From Saccoglossus kowalevskii (taxonomy: Eukaryota > Hemichordata > Enteropneusta > Harrimaniidae), in the NCBI RefSeq assembly GCF_000003605.2, contig NW_003136836.1:1-53678 (forward strand): DNA of 53,678 nucleotides. Direction: 5' to 3'. The notes beneath the pieces are model-generated. The model was not told where the DNA came from, ran no database searches, and saw nothing but the letters and a program-made list of their open reading frames with translations. Each line of letters opens with the position of its first letter. The first letter of the stretch is position 1. Below, piece after piece: positions 24,817 through 38,700 of this stretch. The translations under genes were made by a program, and so were the position numbers.

Positions 24817-27800
24817 ATGACTGACACAGGAATGGAAAATACGGAGGGAGTTCAACATCTAGTGAAAGATTTCGCTCTCCGTACAACTTCACATGGAGTA
24901 GCCCGAATCGCTGCCTCGAATACACGCTTTCGACGAACAGCCTGGATGGTCGTCGTACTGGGAGCGTTCATCGGGTACAGTTTGCATGTAGGTTCCCTAA
25001 TTGCAAGATACCTACAGTATGACGTCGCTGTTAAGATGGAGGTTGTATCTGGAGATTCGATCACCTTCCCAGCTGTCACTGTGTGCAATTCAAACAAGTT
25101 ACGACTATCTGCTATCCTGAATAGTACTTACAAAGACCTCGCTAAAGTGAATGAACCACTCTTCTCCTTCACGTATCGTGGTGAGTAGACAATGACGGAG
25201 CCGGAAACCTCGCTAAGCATGAAACCACGATTATATTTCGTTCTCTTACGAAATGAGTCGTCGGGTATTTCCTTAGACAAACAATCGTTTTTATGTTGGT
25301 ACTTTAAATAAATGAACTTCAAATGTGTACCAAATTTCGAAGACCATTCTGAAATTTCTATTTGAAAAAAGAGTGGTTAAATATCCAGTGGGAAGAATAA
25401 TGCCATCAGATTTTACTTTTCTCGGACTACAAAACGGCCAATTCAACGAGCAAATGTAATAAAATAAAGTCTCACTGCTATCATTCCTTTCGATTTTGCT
25501 CGTTCGATGTTCCTGGAATAAATTAAACCGAGAAATTATTGTACAGTTATTGGCCTCGCCGGAGGACGTTATCATGAATTATGTTAATTAGTGCCGAAGC
25601 CAAGGACAATGATTATTATCCCAAACAAAAACAAAAAGGGAGTAAGCTAGGTTAAGGTGTGAGCCAACATGGAAACTTTCAAAATCAAAATTAGCCCACA
25701 GTGGGGAAACGTGTGTAAAGTGTCTTCCATCTTTTTGTCATCTGCAAAAATCTAAATGTCCCGGATGTTATGACATAAGAGGCGCAGCGGAGGTCAATGC
25801 GATGTTGTACTGTCTGAGTTATTTTTATCATTTTTATTCGTGTACTAATTTTGTTGTCAGGACCGTGCATGCCGGGCGACGTACCATGCGACGAGCAGAA
25901 ATCGAAATGCATCAAACAATACATGTGGTGCAATGGTATTGTAGATTGTCCCAATGCTATTGATGAACTCAATTGTCAACGAGGTAGATACCAAATATTC
26001 AATTTTATAACGCGCATTACGTATATTGAATTTATTGTGAATCATTAAATGTACTCTATTATTATTTTAACTATATGTGCACTATTTTTTTTGAATGTAT
26101 TATCACAATCTCTGTTATGCATTCAAGTATCATAAATAGAGACACTTATTCACATTTTCACAACTCTGATTTTCACAACGTTTCATGCAGTATGAGTATG
26201 CAGACCAAAACAACCACCCATTTACTGTCACATGATGTTGTTAATGGCACTATCAAACCATAAATATAGTAACGCATTATGAATTGTTATCTCTCTGTTG
26301 AATAAATTTACAAGCAAAGATCGTTTGATTTATTAACAATGTATTCGCATTTGCATAATATCACATGACGTGGACAAACAACTTTTCGGTTGTTGGCATC
26401 GTCCACATTTGAATATGATAATAGTCCGTTGTTCATTTCATCAAACTTTTCCGTCTACCTATTTTGAGTACACATACTAGTTGAACAATAACGTTGTCAT
26501 CGAATTTTCCTAGTGTTACTCAACACAAACCTTTGAAATGATTCATTTTAAAATATATTTTGCTTAGCAATATTATGATGGTACGATTTGAAGTTTTCGT
26601 TTATACCTGGTATGTTTATACCCACTTGCATGAATATTGCACATCCAATCGTTTGACAGATTACGTTAATTGATCACAAATAATATTCATCAATGACCTC
26701 TTCTCGAAACACCTTTTAACTGTTGTTGTTGTTGTTGTTTGTACTCGATATCTAAAAATAAAATTCTAAGTTGCATTCGCTAAGCGATCACCTGTTACAT
26801 ATTATGTTTACGTTGCCAATAAAAAAATGCAATTGTTGTTCGTTTTTTTTTAATGATTTCCAGGTAACTGTTTATCAAACCAGTTCAAGTGCAACAACGG
26901 GAAATGTCTACCGCTAACATTGAAATGTAACTTCAGGGATGATTGTGGTGATAATAGTGATGAACTCTTGGATGGGGGTTGTACAATTAGTAAGTATGAC
27001 CGTTGGACTGGCAATAACGAACCACACTGTCGCGTTTGCCGAACGTTTGTGCAGCTATTTTTTGCCAGTAGATGTGATCAAAATAATCTACCCGATACNN
27101 NNNNNNNNNNNNNNNNNNNNNNNNNNNNNNNNNNNNNNNNNNNNNNNNNNNNNNNNNNNNNNNNNNNNNNNNNNNNNNNNNNNNNNNNNNNNNNNNNNNN
27201 NNNNNNNNNNNNNNNNNNNNNNNNNNNNNNNNNNNNNNNNNNNNNNNNNNNNNNNNNNNNNNNNNNNNNNNNNNNNNNNNNNNNNNNNNNNNNNNNNNNN
27301 NNNNNNNNNNNNNNNNNNNNNNNNNNNNNNNNNNNNNNNNNNNNNNNNNNNNNNNNNNNNNNNNNNNNNNNNNNNNNNNNNNNNNNNNNNNNNNNNNNNN
27401 NNNNNNNNNNNNNNNNNNNNNNNNNNNNNNNNNNNNNNNNNNNNNCCATTAAACAATAACTTATTATTTATTATTTTTTACTATTTTACTATTTCAGGAA
27501 ACTGTGTTGAAGGGGAATACATGTGTTCAACCTTTGAGTGTATACCCCAATATAAGCTGTGTGACGATAAGCCTGATTGTGCTGATGGTTCCGATGAAAT
27601 AGCTCCATGTACACTTTATAAAGGTTAGATTTCTATTTATTATATATGCAATTAAAATGTACACTTTCAAAATAAAAATGATTAATGTTTATTTAAAATT
27701 TACACAATTGTCTTTTTAATCGCATATGACTGATTCAAAAATACACTTCACACATTGATGAGAGAACATGAAAATTATAAACTGACACTGATTTCTCTGG

Positions 27801-30800
27801 GTTTTTTCGTCACTGGAATACAATTTATAACATATTTATGTTTATGAATTTAACTTTAGTTGGACAATGCCGCTATAGTGTGGATGATAGATCGTTTAGT
27901 TGTTCCGGGCGTGAGTATCTTTGTTCATTTCATTTTTCTATTTGTCGTTTTCAAATAGAGAGATCACTGGCTATTATTTTAGATATCGTCAATGTGTTAA
28001 CTGAATTATAGCCCAGAATGGCGCGTTAGAGATTGGATACGATAGGAGAGATGGAGATACATGTAGGCAGATTACTAATTGAACACTTATATTTTCTATG
28101 TAGCTAGCATTTGGTTTTCACCTTGTAAGGGTGGATTTATGGAAACATGTATATTCAGTGTTGAAGAAGAATATATGTGTTTACACCCTTCCGATGTGTG
28201 TAATGGTGTTGTGGATTGCTTCGATGGCACCGATGAAATTTGTGACAATTGTAAGTAATTCTATTTTTAATCTTTGTACAGTACAGTTACGGGTACAATC
28301 CTTTGTACAACTCGCTTGGGAATGTACCAACAGAACTAATCACGTGCTGGTTTGTTATTGGAAATAAATGTATTCAGCCAGCAAAAAAACTCCCCTGTAT
28401 TTTCGCTGCTTTGTGTTAAATATTATTTACTTCTTTAGTAAATCCTTAGTTATACTCGACTAATCGTTGTTGTTTCATGCTACTTCTAGTATACGTTCAA
28501 ATACTTGGTGCGCCACATTTTTTTACCGAATTTAGTAAAATAGTTCCATATTCGACGCAACAATTGTCCACGCTTGGGAATTGTTTACAGAAATATACAC
28601 TGGTATCTGGCACTCGTGTGACGTCATTTTGTTTCTCGGTATACCTACGGCGCTGATAGATACTACCGCAATAAAGGAAGATACTTGTACGCGATGACGT
28701 CACTCGTTAATACCGAGGGATTAATTTTTATATTTGAAGTAATTTTATTTCATTTCAAAATTACAAATACACAGACAAGAAAAAAACTAGATAAAGCCAA
28801 TAAGTGTGTAGTAAACAAATAAACTGCCATATTTGTATTCAAATATAGACAATCATATATATACTAGGCTGTACAAAAGAAAAAGAAATTTGATATTTTC
28901 TTTTATCATAAAATTTGCATGAAACAATTGACATGATAGATAACACTTTCTGTACATCAACCCCCAAAGGCATTAAAAGAAAAAAGTACCAAAACCAAAA
29001 ACCGTTTAAGAACATAGCCAAAAAAGCGCAACATCATAAGGGGAAAGCGAGATTCACACACACACACACAAATGAAAATACAATGATGCACAATGTAACG
29101 CCGTCATAATACAACTAATAATAACAGAGCCTGGTTGGTTGGTAAATTGCAAGACAAAATTTGTAAGACACACTAGCTTTCAGATAACTGTTACAAGTTA
29201 TATTTCGTCATATTGTTATTAACTACATAATAATATACCGAGGGATTATATATAAATGTCATATTATCAAGAAGTTCAAAAAAATAAAGATAGCAAAACG
29301 TACTTTAATTCTTAGTACTTATATTCTTAATGTAAATTAAATATATTCAGAAATGTACAAAGGAGTGTCACGAGAGATTATCACATAGACCAGTTCATAC
29401 ACAGATGCAGGGGACATGTTCTAATAAACTAAATTTTGATTATGCAATGACTCACCATCCCACACTATAGTGTCCAGAGCCTGAACATCGTAAAGTCCAT
29501 GTCAGGTATACTAAAACACTTCACATGTCATACCACTTCATATAATATCATTAATAGGTCGATATATTGATTGAAAATATATATCACAATATTAGGCAAG
29601 CCGTGTCATATTGTCACTAACATTTCAGATCACTGGAAATGTCCGTATAATCATTTTAAATGCGACGGAACAGGTCAATGTATTACCAATAGCCTGGTAT
29701 GTGATGAGGTGATGGACTGCAAAGACGGAAGTGACGAAATTACTTGCGGAAGTGGTAAGTTTAGGGTATATTCCGTTCGGTTCATCATGCGAGCTTTCAG
29801 GAATGATGATATCGAAATATTTTGGCTGCGAAACTGATTCGGTGAGGTCACTTAACCACATTTAAAATTGGATTTTATGATTTGAAAACAATGTTTTCCC
29901 ATCAATGCGAGCATAAACACAGTTTTCATCACGAGCTGCTTCGCAAATTTCTGCAAGACTGTTTAAAATTCCAAATCTTGGGCGACGTTCTGGAACTCAT
30001 TTGTTTATTAGAAAACACAATTGAATGAATTTGCCAAAGGTAATCTTGGTTATGCCATATTTGCGACTTTCTGCAATAACCAGGCAATGATACCAGGTCA
30101 AGTGATATTGTTTGCGATCAGTAGTAACAGTTAATGCCTAATAAGATATCTTCACATATAATGTACGTAGACTCTTTCACGTGTTGAATGGGACATTTTC
30201 CCGATGATCTGTGTATATTTCTAACATATATATCATTCGATATTTCAATAAATAGGGTTAAAATACAATGGAACAATGTGGACTTGCGAAAATAATTCAT
30301 CTTCGATTCCCATACAATTGATGTGTAATGGTTTTCCTAACTGCAATGATGGAAGTGACGAAGTAAACTGTGAGGATTGTAAGTATATTTTTATTAATTC
30401 AATTATTGAGGTTACAAACATACTAATCGAAGATTTGGGGTTACCATCCTGATTTTTGACAAGATAGTGGTCAGATTTTAGTGAATTACAACGCTTTTAT
30501 TTCTGCTTTAGCATTACGTTCACTCTAATTTTACATTGAATAATCATTTCAATTCGGAATGCATTTGTATTTGCTTAACATGTTGTTTGTGTTTTTGCAT
30601 TAGATCCATGCCCACCCGGTATGTTCAAGTGTGCCGTGACTTACTTGTGTGTTGATGAAACAAAGCGATGTGATGGGTCTAATGACTGCGTTGAAGTAAT
30701 GCTCATACCTTTCGACTTGTCAGATGAAGAGAATTGTGAAAACTGTTAGTTGAGTAAAAAAATAATATCAAATCCAATTAAATTTCAAACTTCTGAGAAT

Positions 30801-33800
30801 ATTATAATTTCAAAATCACGGATTAAAGAGGACGTACTCTGAACACATTTGAAAAACAGAGTCAATCAATGAGGGGAATCTATGTCCATAATGACTATAT
30901 ATTGATGTTAGTGTATTGAAAGTATGCTCAGCCCACCTATCATACACCAATGCGAGTCACAGTCTAATGGGCATATTATAATCTGACATCTTGTAAATAT
31001 TGAGGCATATAACGGAGTTACGATGTGCGCCCACTTGCCATAGAGCTTCTTAAATCATGGGCAACTTGTTTTCTACAAAATATGATTTAATATATACCTT
31101 TGTTCATTGTATTCAGACGAGTGTCCCTCAGACCGATATCGATGTGGAAATGGACAGTGCATTGATATGAGACATCGATGTGATTATCATTATCATTGTC
31201 TAGACCAGAGTGATGAAATACACTGTACACAAGGTGTTTATTGTATAATATTCTGTTATATATGTTATTTTTACTGGTACAAATGCCATTCGTTGACATC
31301 TGTAACGTTATTTTCGTGGTTGTGATCATTTAATTTTTTCTAATAGCACGCTGTTAACTTCGAAAGTGGTTGGTTGGTGGTAACCTGTACATGTGAAGGT
31401 TTACTTGATTGTTTATTTGATCTAAGTACTTTTTTATCACGTTCTGCGATCGATTCATCTATTTCTTTGACACAGCTATAGAACTGAAATGAAGGCATAT
31501 CGAGACAACGTTGATGACTCGTCATATTTTTTAGCATGTGTGAATTATGTTATTTTGAAATGAATGTCGAAAAACTTGTATGTTACAATGCAAAACTAAT
31601 GTGCATAATATCCGAAGGACATATACGTATAGGTAAATCTAGAGTGCATACGCTGTTGCGATTTACATTACATCATCGAACGAATACTGTTATATTTGAA
31701 AAAAAAACAATAAATCCTTTTCAACTAAGACAAAATATAAAACGGTATTATACAAGCTCGGTCAAAACAAGTATTATTACATAACATCAAGTAAATTCAA
31801 CTCGTTTGTTTCATAAACTGGTTATTTATGTGTAGTTACGTAATTATGTAGTTATAAATCAAAATTCTGTCTCAAAGTTTCCTCAAACATCTTTTAATAA
31901 TCATCAAAACTTGTTTTACTCAGCGCCACTGTGCTTTATTGTGTCAGTGTGTATCTCTAATAGCGCTGGTTTTGTTATATATATTCGTCTTTGCAGATGA
32001 TTGTTTATCGGACAGGAAACTGTGTTCAAATAAAGATGGAAATTATTGTCTAGATAACACTAGTTGGTGTGACGGCTCCGACGACTGTTTTTTTGGTGAA
32101 GATGAGGAATGTTACAACTGTGAGTTTCACCAGTTATTAATTTGAATATTGCAATTAATTTATTACATGTTGTCAATTTCAATATTATCCCAACTAACCA
32201 GTGTTGAAGCGGCCGTTACAACTGAACTACAAAATCTCGAAGCCATATGCTGAATGCACAACACGTTGACTTACCTAGTGTGCACCTTTACGTCATTATG
32301 CCAAAGAATGCAAAGCAGATAAGCTGCACCACAGTCCTGAGCTCGAATTCTGTATTATGTGACCATATGTTCGTAACCTGCATTATATTTATGTACTTAT
32401 AATTATCACACCTATTCGTGATTATTTATTTGGATTCATTTAATATGGTATAAAATTATGCATATCTAACCCAAAATGTTTTGTCACAGATACTTGTCCA
32501 CCGAATATGATAAAGTGTGGTCTATTGTGTGAAGTACTTGATAAGCGATGTGATCTGAAATCGAACTGTCTCGGAGGCATCGATGAAGCTGACTGTCAAA
32601 ATCGTAAATATTTCTTTATTGCATATATTCATAATTAATTATTGTCTTTATGCCAATCTAACTATATAAAAAATATTTAGCGTTATAGCGTAAAGAGTAA
32701 CGTGTTTTACCACGTTGTATGCAATTATTATTACAGATATGTGCCCGGATGATAGTTATTTTCGATGTCGTAGTGGTCAGTGTATACCTCGGTATCTGTA
32801 CTGTGATGAGCCAATAAGACCTGACTGCGCCGATGGCAGTGATGAACTCTTCTGTAACAGTGAGTCGTATTTCATATATTTTCCGGTGATGTTTTCTTTT
32901 CAGGTTTGTTTTGTAAGAGATCGAGATATAAGCATAAAAAACGGAGAGAAAATTACCAGTATATTAAAGAATAAAGAACGACACTACGATTCGCCAATTA
33001 TTTGCGTATATCCAGTTCCATACACTGCTCTGATGTAAAAACATTGTAGATAAAATTACATGAATCGAATTGGCAGCCATTTTGTTGAGAGTCCAAAAAT
33101 CGAAATCAGTAAACGTGTCCAGTACCGATGATCGGTGATGAAAATTTTGATTTTATATATGGCGGCCATTTTGTTTTGTTTTTTAATCGTGTCAATATTG
33201 ATTTCTCATTAAGTTAGTGTCAAAATCAATTAAAAGTGTGCACAAGTTTTATACTCATATGTGATAACCTGGGTTGTTTTGTTTTGTGATTTCATCAAAT
33301 TTGTCAAATTAACAAAAATGCCCAGACTTCTGAAATCACAGTCTGTAACTGCAATCAGGAACATATATACTAGGTTATATTTGCACGTTTTAATTTTTTG
33401 TTTGGATTTAAACAATAAATAGCCAACTGTAGATCATTTCATTTTACCCATGCTAGTTTCTCTGTCTCTACGTCTGATTATAATCACCACATATCTTGTC
33501 TTGAGAACGACTACCAGTGAAACCACACGGGATTTGAGCATTGTCAGAGATAGTTGAAAAGACATTGACTTCAAAATATTAAACCAGCGGTTTTGTCAAA
33601 ACAACCAACGTTAATCTAAAGAAATTCTGGGCAGATGTCATGAGCTTGTGGTTAAAAATGATCACACTGATATCAGATAACATCAATGCCACTTGATGTA
33701 GGCCATAGGTTTCTTACAAAAACAGTTTGCTTGCCGACTAGTTCAGAATGTGCTTTCACAACACCCACTGTCACTTCGCTGTAGTATACTTCAGACTTTA

Positions 33801-35702
33801 TGTACAATTCCTAACTGATTTGACCATAGTTTGTAATGTGTTTTGGATGTAATTGTTTTGTGTTCATGAATTTATATTTTTCCTTTTGTGATTGTCGGTT
33901 ACTTACATTTTGCAATGAGTTACCATGCCTTCAAAGGATTCGTATTTTTACATAGATACGTGTGATAATGACGAATTCCAATGTAAAAGTGGTTGGTGTA
34001 TCAATGGTACATATACATGCGATGGTGTCAATGACTGCGGCGATAACAGTGACGAAGACAACTGCCCAACATGTACGTAAAACATTTTCACAAAAAGATA
34101 TGGTTGAAATTGCAAATGTTTACATATATTGGGAATACAGACTATTTAAATAATCCCTACAACTCTGAACATGGATTAGTACAATCATTATTATTCATAT
34201 AATCAACAATTGTTAATGTGTTTATGAATTAATTATGTTTTCACCCGAAAAGCGCTAGTCAAGCTCATTGCATGCGTATAGTACCACACTTGGGATACAA
34301 TATCTTAAATTGATTATTCTGGTTTCTCCCACAGTCTGTGAGAGTGGCGAGTTTAAATGTGAATCTGGCTTCGACAATGGTAATCGTATATCCACGCATT
34401 GTATCCCAATGAATCGTCAATGTGATCGATTTATTGATTGTCACTATGAAGACGACGAAGCTGGTTGTGAATACCGTGCGTATGAAATATTTAACTTGTA
34501 AACGAAACATGGACTGCTCGCTGTTTAGAGTTCCCGTACTATTTCCATAATGTAAAACCCCATGTAAAATGTAGAATAGCCAATAACCTTTAATTTCACA
34601 TTTAGATATATTTATGATGTACTTTCCAACAATAATTCTAAATTTGTTGATTATATTCCAATGGTATATTCAATTGCACTTGGTAACAAGGAGACTACTG
34701 CATCTTTTTTTCTGCGCCTTGATCTTGTCGGATATAGACAGAAACCAACTCAGAATGATCTATGACGGGTGCTACATCTGGGTCAGGATGTGCTAACACT
34801 TTTCAAAATGTCATTTCATGTACACTATATAGTACATGTGTTTTCTCTTATTGATTTAATTATGTTATGTAGTTAACTTGTCAGTTGTTTTGCTCTTGTG
34901 AAATTTTGTTAATTGTTTTTTGGTCGTTTTTGGAATTTGTTCATTTTGCATCCTGTCCCTAACCCAATCATTACCCCCCTTCCCCCCAACGCTAGACTTA
35001 GCGTTGGGTGCAAAAAGAACTCTCTCAATTTGTGTTGTGTTCTAGGACTTGTAAATTACCATATACGACTTTTGTTCAAAGATTTACAGTTGAGTAAGTT
35101 ATTTCCTCTTTGCGTCTAAATTCCACAGATGTTCGTGACGTGACAACAGAACCTGACTGGAATGCTAACTACCTTGATATCTCGGACGACCCAACTGTAT
35201 ATGAAGCTTTCCGTCGTTACGTTTTCGTCAATCGCCCAACTGACTTCATCCCCCGTGAATATCCCCCCTTGTGGGATCACTTTCTGGTGTCTAGTAATAC
35301 AGCTGACTTCAGTGATTTGAAAACTGTCCTGCGTTTACAACGAGAAGAGCTAAAACAGTTTGGTCATCAAGGCTCAGACTTGATACTACAATGCAGCTAC
35401 GATCAGAGAGAATGTAACCCATTGTATGTAATGGCAGATATTGAGAGCACATCTACTAGCGTAAATATGTAAACTAACTTGCAAGTTTTAGCTTAGTTTT
35501 CTAACTTGTGTGCTCATCTATTCATATCTGCATGGAAATAAGTAGTTTAGCGGGACATCTAATGTCGTATTTGTGTACATTATTCATACAGGGACTTTTA
35601 CCAATTCGAAGATGACGTATATGGGAACTGTTACACGTTCAATCATGAACAACAGAGAACACTTCTGAATGCAACTAATACAGGATCAGGATTTGGTAAT
35701 TT

Positions 35703-35748
<46 letters not shown>

Positions 35749-38700
35749 ACATACATACATACAATATACTCCCATATTCACAAAATCTGATTGTCTAACC
35801 ACGGTATTCCTTTACTGTTATCAGAAAACGGATAGTGACGACACGATTGAAAAAAAACAAAACAAAAAAAAGCGAATTGATAATCTGTCTTACAGTATTT
35901 CAGTCACTATCACCCCTAGTATTACAGTAATCGTTTTAACAACTTTTTTAGTATATATGCCAAGTCAATGTAATGTATTCATTTATCTTCCATATAAGGA
36001 AGGTGAAATGTGTGACTTTCTGAGCAAATATATTACTCGAAAATGGCCGCCGAGATCTCACCGAGAGCTACGAGACTTGACATTACGTCATCGTGTCCAT
36101 TTGGTACAAACTGAATACCATGGTTGCATAGACCAGTAGAAAATTGGACGCGATGACGGGGGGAGGGGTGAAACACAATTCGAAAGAAAGAGGTCTTGTG
36201 GTGCCTCGTTTTAAACAAGAACTAGGCGGCCATTTGCGCAAATGAAATACTTAGTTAACGTGTTGCTCATTCGATATTTCTTTATATAACATAGTAAATA
36301 TTTTCTAAAAATGTTTAGCTCATTAATGTCCCTGATGTATTCAATATTACAGGTGATTTATTACATGTATTATTTTCCCTTTACAGGACTAAAATTGACA
36401 CTTTTTACAGAACAATCTGAGTACATCGGTATTTTTGGACAGGAGTCCGGCATCAGGTTGATGGTTCACGATCCATTTACAACTCCTTTCTTAGAGAATG
36501 AGGGTATTGATGCAAGAACAGGGACAGCAACATCAGTCATTATTAAACAGGTATACAACTAAGGAATGTATATCAGTACATGCAAGAGATTACACAATAG
36601 TCCTTGGAAACATATTGCCGCCTAGACCTAGATGACAGCAGTAGAGAGTGACATAACCCGTGGATGTCTCGCTAATCTTGAGATTTTAGTGGCCATTTCT
36701 GTTTGGCTGGTTTCCGCCTCAAGTGACATGGCGCAGCAAGCCAAAAGAGGCCGGAAACTAGTAACGGTTCCGGCATTCTGATTGGTCAGCGCTTACGCTC
36801 GTGGTCCTAGAGCATGGTTTCCTTTTATTCTCGAAAGTTGGGCGAATATAAAACTGTTCCTTGTGTTATAAATTTTCACAGAAACAGCGAGAAATGCCAG
36901 AAACATCTCAAATATGTAAGTCTAAGTAGGCAGGCTGTATGGGCATGGCTTAATGGAGACTTGTTTACAAAAAATGAATAACAGAATGTTTTCAAATTAC
37001 GTCACTTAGTCACATGACTTTGGGCCAGAATCCAGGCCCTGTGGGACAAAATGGCGATTACTAGTTACCTGCGTCCTACCTGCCATTCACAGGGGACGCC
37101 GGGAACCAGAAATCATTTGTGTCTGATGTCTATTGCATTATATGTTGTGTTTCAGAAGGAGTTTATAAGTGCACCTTGGCCGTGGGGCAACTGTACTGAC
37201 AAGAAGTATGTTGATTCAGGAGAATATCGTTACTCTTTGATTGTAAGTATTTCAGTCTATATTATGTGTTTGTACTTTATTTAGTCTTGCACTTGTGGAC
37301 TGTGTTAGTCGTTTGCTTTGGTTGGTTTTTTTTGTATTTGTATATTGATAAAGTATGTTGTTATTTTCTGTAAGTGTTTATAAGACGTATACTTTTACAC
37401 AAATATCTGTCTTCTCTAGGCATGTCAAAAAGAATGCTTGCACTTACGCATGTATGACAAATGTGGATGCGTTGATTCATTTTTCGAGGATAAACCACTT
37501 TGTGATATTCTTGACAAAGAACAAGGTGCGTAAGATCAGGTTCTCTAATATATACGCAATTTAATATTCCCTGTAGTAATTTTCGATGAACTGAAAGTGG
37601 TTCAATGATCATCGCTCTTGATTTGTCAAAACAGTAGTATACAAATCGATTGCATTTGTTAATGAATCAGAACATCCCATACATATCCCTTGTTAGACGT
37701 CAAATGAAATTATAAAATCGATTTAAAAAGTAATGATGATTCAGAAGCTGAATATATTTAGTATCAAAACTGTCTATTCATCGAATCTAGTCGTATCATC
37801 GTGTAATTTCCTTATTGATATATATTCCTTCTTAAATTCGATCTGTACTCCCTCCCGTAGATGCATGTGTTCAATTGATGTATTATTTCTATCAGAAAGG
37901 AAATCTTGGATGCGACTGTCAGCAGCCATGCAGGTAAACATACTAACTCAATTGAATCAACGTAAATATATACAAACAGAATTTGAAACACCAAACAAAA
38001 TCCTGCCCACAAACAAGTTACTCTCTGATTGGTCTGACTTTTAGGTGTCAACCAATCAGGTACAATTTTGTAAGTAGCGTCAAATTAGCTTCAAAAGCTT
38101 GGCGTCAGTGTTCATGATGAATTATTAAAGTTGCATCAATATTGATTGGTGTGACACATCTCTTATTTTTAAATAAGTATTTCGAGTTAATATTCAATCT
38201 TAAGTTTTGGAAAAACTAGTCATGTTCATAATTACGCAATGTTGCGCGTTAATAACAGTCGGGAGAAACACATCAATAATAATTTGTGTCACAACCTCTG
38301 TCGGCAACCACTGTCCAATCAGACAAGTTAGTTAATAACGATATTGGCAAAAATACTCATACACCAGAAACAACTATTGCCCCAGAGACCGTCCAAACGA
38401 TTTTCAACGCTTTCCAACCTAGTAATTATCGTTTTATTATTATTCGATGTGCTATACTAAAAACTGATGATAAGTGTGTCAGGGGACGTCAACCAGCACA
38501 CTTGCTGAATGGGCAACAAACGTCTGTACTCCATTTGGGTAAAAAGTAGGTATTCTATGCTATAAGGAGAGCCTGCTTTTTGATAAAATGCGTCAGTACG
38601 GAACTGCATATTTATAACGAAAACGAATTGAAAATGTGTATCATACATATATAGGTATATGGTTGATAAATAGGGGTATGAAAACGTGTCGATTTCTACA

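Noticed and set aside
26939-27628. Long ORFs running through N
   Set aside because: The open frame is produced by the assembly gap. The real exons on either side are 26864-26989 and 27498-27623.
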